Positions 48,995-52,890 of a stretch of 52,890 nt of DNA are shown here, one piece after another. Made by a program: the position numbers and the translations under genes. Every line of letters starts with the position of its first letter. The stretch's first letter is position 1. The stretch is from Oscillospiraceae bacterium. GTDB taxonomy: Bacteria; Bacillota; Clostridia; Oscillospirales; CAG-382. The notes under the pieces are model-generated. The model saw only the letters and a program-made list of their open reading frames with translations, had not been told where the DNA came from and ran no database searches. Where the stretch lies: the NCBI GenBank assembly GCA_015064945.1, contig SVRF01000007.1:1-52890 (forward strand), in the 5' to 3' direction.

Positions 48995-50798
48995 AGCGAA
49001 CAACAAAATCGGATATGTGAAAAGGCTTAAAAACGGAAGCCTTATATTGTCGTGCCTTGGCGGTTTATCCTCCAAGCTTATTTGTTTTTTAAAGCTTAGC
49101 ATTTTATCATTCCTGTTCAGCGGCGGTGATAAATCGGACAGGCTTGTGGAAAAAAGTGCCGTAAGCAAAAAATTGAAGCAAGCCGATATCAAAAAAAATG
49201 TAATAAACAAAGCAAAGACCACCTGCGCCCGTGCTATTGAGAGCAGTCCCGTGACAAAGGCGTACAAGAAACTTATAACGGGGGCTCTTTATACACCCGC
49301 AAGCTCTTACGGTGCTTTTTTTGTAACCTTTGGCGTTTACGTAGGTCTTGTATACTGTGTAAAGCTTTACGCATTCAGAGATACCGATATCAAAACACAA
49401 AGCCTTATTAACGCTTGCATAATAATCCTTTCCGCCTTACACTTGCTGTTTTCTCGCAAGTCCGTTATAAAATATTTAGAAAGCAGTGCTTTTGTACGTG
49501 CCGCTTTAGGCGGTTGTATACATTTTGGCGTATACGGTGACAAAAAAGGCGCTTCTGCCTTGGGCACAGCTATAATTTTGGGCTCAGTATTCGGCGTGCT
49601 TACCTTTTTCTTTAACGAGCTGAGGGTGCTTTTATTTATTTTTGTAATTATTTTGGCTTTGGTGGTGCTGTCCGCACCGGAGCTGGGGCTTTGTGCCGCA
49701 GCACTGTGCCTTCCCTTTATTGAACGCAGATATTTGGTTGCTTTGATTTGCTACACCTTCGGCTGTTACCTTACCAAGGTGCTTAGGGGAAAGCGAAATC
49801 TGCACCTCGACACAGGTAATATATTTGTACTGTTTTTACTTGCCTGCTTCGGTTTTGCGGCGGTACGGGGCGGCGGCATTAACGCTTTGTTTGCTTTTTC
49901 CGCTACAGCCTTGTATATTATGGCGGCAAATTTGCTGATAACAAAAAATCTGCTTAAAAAGTGCGTCCAGTCCCTATGCTTGGGCTTTAGCGGAGTTATT
50001 GTTATCTTCCTTTTTCAGCTGTTTTTGTCGGCGTATAACAAAACGCCCTTCGGCGCTTCTTTAACAAACTCTTTCTCGGTGTTTGAGGAAAGCGGCAACC
50101 TTATAAAGTACTGCTTGGTGCTTCTGCCCTTCAGATTTTGTAAATCCGTACGTTCCGCTCCTTTCAGCAAAACGGCGTGCTACCTGTTAGCGGCAGGACT
50201 TATGTGTTACTCCGTTTACACGGGACATGTGTTTTTTGCGGTGGCTACGTCCATCACGGTAGCCCTTTACCTGACGGTAAGCAACAGGCAGATTTTTGCA
50301 CCTTTGTTTTTGTGTGTGGGTGTGCCCTTGTTGGCGCTTTATTTCTCCGGCGTATCCGTAGACCTTAACAATTTGGGTGCTTACAATATGGTTTCCGGTT
50401 GGGTTTCTGCCCTTAAAGCAAGCACAAGCTATCCTGTGCTTGGCTTCGGTATGTCGGCAGAAACGCTGGCGACAGCCGGCTTCGGAGACAGCCGCAGTAT
50501 GTACCTGCAAACTCTTGCAGAGTGCGGGCTGACAGGGTTTATACTGTTGATATTGGCGATAGTGTTTGCAGCTCAACGTATGTACACCGCCCTGCCAAAG
50601 GCGCCCTCAAGCAGCAGACGCATAGCGGCGGCGGCAGGGGCAAGCGGCATAATGGGATTGCTCTTGGGCTTTGGTAACAATTTGTGGCAAGAGGACAGCA
50701 TTTGCTTGGTTTTATGGCTTAGTCTTGGCATTGCTTCGGCGGCGTGCCATACAAGAATGGCAGAAAAGAGGGAGATGGACAATGAGCTTTACAGATAA
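48981..50798 (+). CDS. O-antigen ligase/polymerase-like polytopic membrane protein
   Basis: A 605-residue membrane protein with about a dozen hydrophobic spans after a basic N-terminal stretch of about 100 residues. The segment YPVLGFGMSAE followed by SRSMYLQTLAECGLTGFILL has the WaaL/Wzy_C pattern of glycan ligases and polymerases, which act at the outer face of the membrane on lipid-linked sugars. It starts with GTG inside trmD after AAGGA and overlaps the next gene by 17 bases. A role in teichoic or capsular polymer assembly is inferred from the family; no other glycan genes are adjacent. Confidence 0.78.
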   Translation: MKNSKANNKIGYVKRLKNGSLILSCLGGLSSKLICFLKLSILSFLFSGGDKSDRLVEKSAVSKKLKQADIKKNVINKAKTTCARAIESSPVTKAYKKLITGALYTPASSYGAFFVTFGVYVGLVYCVKLYAFRDTDIKTQSLINACIIILSALHLLFSRKSVIKYLESSAFVRAALGGCIHFGVYGDKKGASALGTAIILGSVFGVLTFFFNELRVLLFIFVIILALVVLSAPELGLCAAALCLPFIERRYLVALICYTFGCYLTKVLRGKRNLHLDTGNIFVLFLLACFGFAAVRGGGINALFAFSATALYIMAANLLITKNLLKKCVQSLCLGFSGVIVIFLFQLFLSAYNKTPFGASLTNSFSVFEESGNLIKYCLVLLPFRFCKSVRSAPFSKTACYLLAAGLMCYSVYTGHVFFAVATSITVALYLTVSNRQIFAPLFLCVGVPLLALYFSGVSVDLNNLGAYNMVSGWVSALKASTSYPVLGFGMSAETLATAGFGDSRSMYLQTLAECGLTGFILLILAIVFAAQRMYTALPKAPSSSRRIAAAAGASGIMGLLLGFGNNLWQEDSICLVLWLSLGIASAACHTRMAEKREMDNELYR

Positions 50799-51198
50799 CA
50801 AAAGGTCCCATTGGTTTACCGTAGCTGATGCGCTGATAATAGTAATAGCACTGCTTTTGCTTGTAGGTGCGGCGCTTTTGTTTTTGATGCCCAACCTGAA
50901 GGATAACGAAATTAATACAATAACCGCAACCTTGCAGATAAGCTTTGACGAAGAATACACCGAAACTGTTTTGGGCTTGGAGGGCAATGTTCCCCTGTTT
51001 GCGGGCGGCAAGGAAATTGGTTTTATAGCAAGGAAGACTCCGGATAACCGCACCGTATATGCAGAGGTTAAGCTTGTGTACGAAAACGGCGTTTATTATA
51101 TTGAGGGAAAGCCCTTGCGTATAAACGGCCTATTTGTGATGGAAACAAAAACCCAAAGCCTTACGGGCCGCATAGCGGATATAAAGAAGGAGGGATAG
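50782..51198 (+). CDS. Single-span membrane protein, DUF4330-like (first)
   Basis: A 138-residue protein with ATG at 50782 after GGGAGATGG. A short cytoplasmic stretch is followed by one membrane span (about 15-38, ADALIIVIALLLLVGAALLF) and an ectodomain of strands (TATLQISFDEEYTETVLGLE, YAEVKLVYENGVYYIEGKP). The ectodomain ends with SLTGRIADIKK. It resembles DUF4330-type proteins that lie beside polysaccharide ligases; recalled, not checked. The following gene encodes a similar protein, three bases away. Confidence 0.7.
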   Translation: MSFTDNKRSHWFTVADALIIVIALLLLVGAALLFLMPNLKDNEINTITATLQISFDEEYTETVLGLEGNVPLFAGGKEIGFIARKTPDNRTVYAEVKLVYENGVYYIEGKPLRINGLFVMETKTQSLTGRIADIKKEG

Positions 51199-51201
51199 TC
51201 C

Positions 51202-51642
51202 ATGGCAAAAAACAAAAAGAGCTTTAATTTGCTGGACGTGCTTATTGTTTTGGCTGTCCTTTGCCTTATAGCAGGCATCCTTTGGAGGAAAGAGCTTACA
51301 GCCGTTGTGGAACAGCACGCAAAGGAAAACGCCACCAATGTGTTCTGCACCTGCACGGTTGTGGAATTTGAGAACGGTGAAAAAGCAAAACTGCCTTCGG
51401 ATATAACGGATGTATACTACAAGGGCGAAAAAATAGGGGTGCTTGTACCCTCTGTTGTAACGGACGAGGTTTCTGAAGAAGATACCACAAACGACATACC
51501 GACAGTTGCCGTAAAGTTCACGGCGGTAGAAGAGGACAGCGGTTATTATATAAACGGCACAAAGCTTGTGCTGGGCGAGGAATACAGCCTTTATACCGAC
51601 CTGTACGAGTTTACCGTACGTATAGAACAAATTACTGAGTAA
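51202..51642 (+). CDS. Single-span membrane protein, DUF4330-like (second)
   Basis: A 146-residue protein with a clear AAGGAGGG before its ATG. It has FNLLDVLIVLAVLCLIAGIL as anchor and an ectodomain with EFENGEKAKLPSDITDVYYK, GEKIGVLVPSVV and YEFTVRIEQITE strands. Layout matches the preceding protein, and the two may act together with the ligase-like protein. Function unknown. Confidence 0.7.
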   Translation: MAKNKKSFNLLDVLIVLAVLCLIAGILWRKELTAVVEQHAKENATNVFCTCTVVEFENGEKAKLPSDITDVYYKGEKIGVLVPSVVTDEVSEEDTTNDIPTVAVKFTAVEEDSGYYINGTKLVLGEEYSLYTDLYEFTVRIEQITE

Positions 51643-51722
51643 ACGCCGCTTGTTGTGCATACCTTTCAAAAACAACGGCAAACAAGGTGCAAGGTTTGAA
51701 TGAATTGACCATAACATTGCCC

Positions 51723-51752
51723 TTGACATTCTGCCTGCTGAATTGATATAAT
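51723..51752 (+). promoter_or_regulatory. Promoter of the HPr gene
   Basis: TTGACA (51723-51728), 18-base spacer, TATAAT (51747-51752) with an extended -10 TGA. The rest of the 147-base gap (51643-51789) shows no gene. Confidence 0.75.
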
Positions 51753-51789
51753 AGTTATTAAGATGGATAGTGTCGGAGGAAGTATATCT

Positions 51790-52053
51790 ATGACTACAAA
51801 AACAGTTACCATACAGAACACCGTTGGTCTTCACGCAAGACCTGCCACTTTCTTTATCCAGAAGGCTAACTTCTACAAGAGCACCGTTATGATCGAAAAG
51901 GGCACAAGACGCGCTAACGCAAAGAGCCTTTTGGGTGTTCTCTCTTTGGGTATAGAAAAGGGCCACGATATTACCATACGTGCCGAGGGTATTGACGAAG
52001 CAGAGGCAGTAGAAGGTCTTGCCGATTTGCTTTTGAACGGCTTTAACGACTAA
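51790..52053 (+). CDS. ptsH: Phosphocarrier protein HPr
   Basis: An 87-residue carrier of the sugar phosphotransferase system. His15 in GLHARPAT takes phosphate from enzyme I; Ser46 in NAKSLLGVLSLG is the site for HPr kinase, and its presence distinguishes it from proteobacterial HPr and shows a role in carbon catabolite control. The ATG at 51790 is chosen from AGGAGGAAG upstream and correct residue numbering; the frame is open nine codons earlier. It is monocistronic between its promoter and a terminator. Confidence 0.95.
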   Translation: MTTKTVTIQNTVGLHARPATFFIQKANFYKSTVMIEKGTRRANAKSLLGVLSLGIEKGHDITIRAEGIDEAEAVEGLADLLLNGFND

Positions 52054-52068
52054 TTATGTCTTTTTGCG

Positions 52069-52103
52069 GCGGTGCTTGTCTAAAAGCACCGCTTTTTGTT
52101 TTA
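52069..52103 (+). terminator. Terminator after HPr
   Basis: GCGGTGCTT (52069-52077) pairs with AAGCACCGC (52084-52092), followed by TTTTTGTTTTA. Confidence 0.88.
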
Positions 52104-52131
52104 CTTTGACCGAAAAAGGAGGTTGGCACTC

Positions 52132-52890
52132 TTGACCAAGGACGAGCTTTTTCTTGCAGCACGGAACTTACCCGCAACACCGGGTGTTTATATTATGCGC
52201 AATTCCGCCGATAAGGTTATATACGTGGGCAAATCCAAAGCGCTTAAAAACAGGGTAAGCAGTTATTTTGCTCCCTACGCCAACCACAGGGGAAAGACAC
52301 TGCACATGGTTAACTCGGTTGCCCGTTTTGAGGTATACCACACAGCTACGGAGCTGGAAGCGCTGGTGCTGGAGGACCGTTTCATTAAGCAGTTTATGCC
52401 ACGCTATAACATTAAGTTGAAGGACAGCAGTACCTATCCCTACATCAAGGTATCGGCCGACGCATATCCGCGCATAAGCATTGTAAACAAACGTGAAGGC
52501 GAGGGTAGCTACTTCGGCCCTTACGCCAGCCACACCACGGCAAAGAACATTGTTTCCACAGTAAAAAATGCCTTTGCCCTACCCTCCTGCAACCGCCGTT
52601 TTCCTGCGGATATCGGCAAGGGCAGACCCTGTCTTAACTTTCACATAGGCCGTTGCGGCGGTCTGTGTGCAGGCAAGCTAAGCAAGGAGGAATACGGCGA
52701 GCGTATTGCCGCCGCAAAGCGTTTGCTTAACGGAGATTGCACAGCCCTTGTTAAGGACTTGGAGGCGAAGATGAACGCCGCCTGCGAGGCTATGGAATAC
52801 GAGCAAGCGGCGGTATACAGAGACAGTATGCGTGCCGTTGCCAAAATACGCGACAAACAGCATATAGTTGCCGCCCCTGAGGTGGAGGCA
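52132..52890 (+). CDS. uvrC: Excinuclease ABC subunit C, N-terminal part (runs off the right edge)
   Basis: Makes the two incisions in nucleotide excision repair after UvrA/UvrB find damage. The 253 visible residues include the GIY-YIG nuclease (PATPGVYIMRN, VIYVGKSKALKNRVSSYF, ELEALVLEDRFIKQFMPRYN) and the Cys-rich CNRRFP/RPCLNFHIGRCGGLC region, then the UVR helix pair (MEYEQAAVYRDSM) that docks to UvrB. The likely start is TTG at 52132, nine bases after AAAAAGGAGG. The rest lies beyond the window. Confidence 0.93.
   Translation, partial: MTKDELFLAARNLPATPGVYIMRNSADKVIYVGKSKALKNRVSSYFAPYANHRGKTLHMVNSVARFEVYHTATELEALVLEDRFIKQFMPRYNIKLKDSSTYPYIKVSADAYPRISIVNKREGEGSYFGPYASHTTAKNIVSTVKNAFALPSCNRRFPADIGKGRPCLNFHIGRCGGLCAGKLSKEEYGERIAAAKRLLNGDCTALVKDLEAKMNAACEAMEYEQAAVYRDSMRAVAKIRDKQHIVAAPEVEA

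Overview
The window looks like chromosomal DNA of a Gram-positive clostridial bacterium, most likely of the Oscillospiraceae/Ruminococcaceae type. This rests on gene content: secreted dockerin-bearing and BspA-type leucine-rich-repeat proteins, a zinc-finger ClpE, an ECF transport module, HPr with both His15 and Ser46, the ylxM-ffh-rpsP-khpA-rimM-trmD order, and strong AGGAGG ribosome binding sites with consensus sigma-A promoters. No tRNA, rRNA, CRISPR array, transposase or phage gene was seen. Both ends cut genes (a ROK-like gene at the left, uvrC at the right).

Layout. (1) 1-2519, minus: acpP - HAD phosphatase - nagA - ROK-like kinase. (2) 2655-18556, plus: a tightly packed run from a clear promoter to a strong terminator: ruvC-ruvA-ruvB, an rRNA-methyltransferase-like gene, ecfA1-ecfA2-ecfT, truA, a DUF5711-like membrane protein, a CvpA-like protein, clpE, a full-length P-type ATPase homologue with degenerate catalytic motifs, a DUF1858 protein, a glycerophosphodiesterase, mscL and a pyridoxamine kinase. 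(3) 18750-22426, plus: three tandem secreted dockerin proteins with nearly identical ends and divergent middles. (4) 22465-22746: an intergenic repeat family plus a terminator. (5) 22802-30910, minus: one aromatic amino acid operon (pheA, aroB, aroC, aroE-aroK fusion, aroQ, aroA, tyrA-DAHP synthase fusion) covering the route from PEP and erythrose 4-phosphate to phenylpyruvate and 4-hydroxyphenylpyruvate. A palindromic operator candidate lies at its promoter. (6) 30959-36184, plus: TetR regulator, TSCPD protein, cysE-type serine acetyltransferase, a BglK-like ROK kinase, a GH4 6-phospho-beta-glucosidase and ahcY. (7) 36314-43244: secreted LRR/dockerin proteins, a small ribbon-helix-helix regulator beside iterated GATATC boxes, a dockerin-bearing glucosaminidase and a membrane-anchored protein. 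(8) 43403-45523: a ClpC-like ATPase whose second AAA+ domain is degenerate. (9) 45520-52890: ylxM-ffh-rpsP-khpA-rimM-trmD, an O-antigen-ligase-like membrane protein, two small single-span proteins, HPr and the start of uvrC.

How it fits together. Most of the window is housekeeping: recombination, tRNA/rRNA modification, protein targeting, aromatic biosynthesis and sugar handling. The less ordinary parts are the pseudo-enzyme-like P-type ATPase and ClpC homologue, the TyrA-DAHP synthase ORF that keeps an internal ribosome binding site, and the secreted modular proteins. Six proteins here carry dockerin-like calcium-binding repeats, but no cohesin or scaffoldin gene is present, so their partner is unknown.
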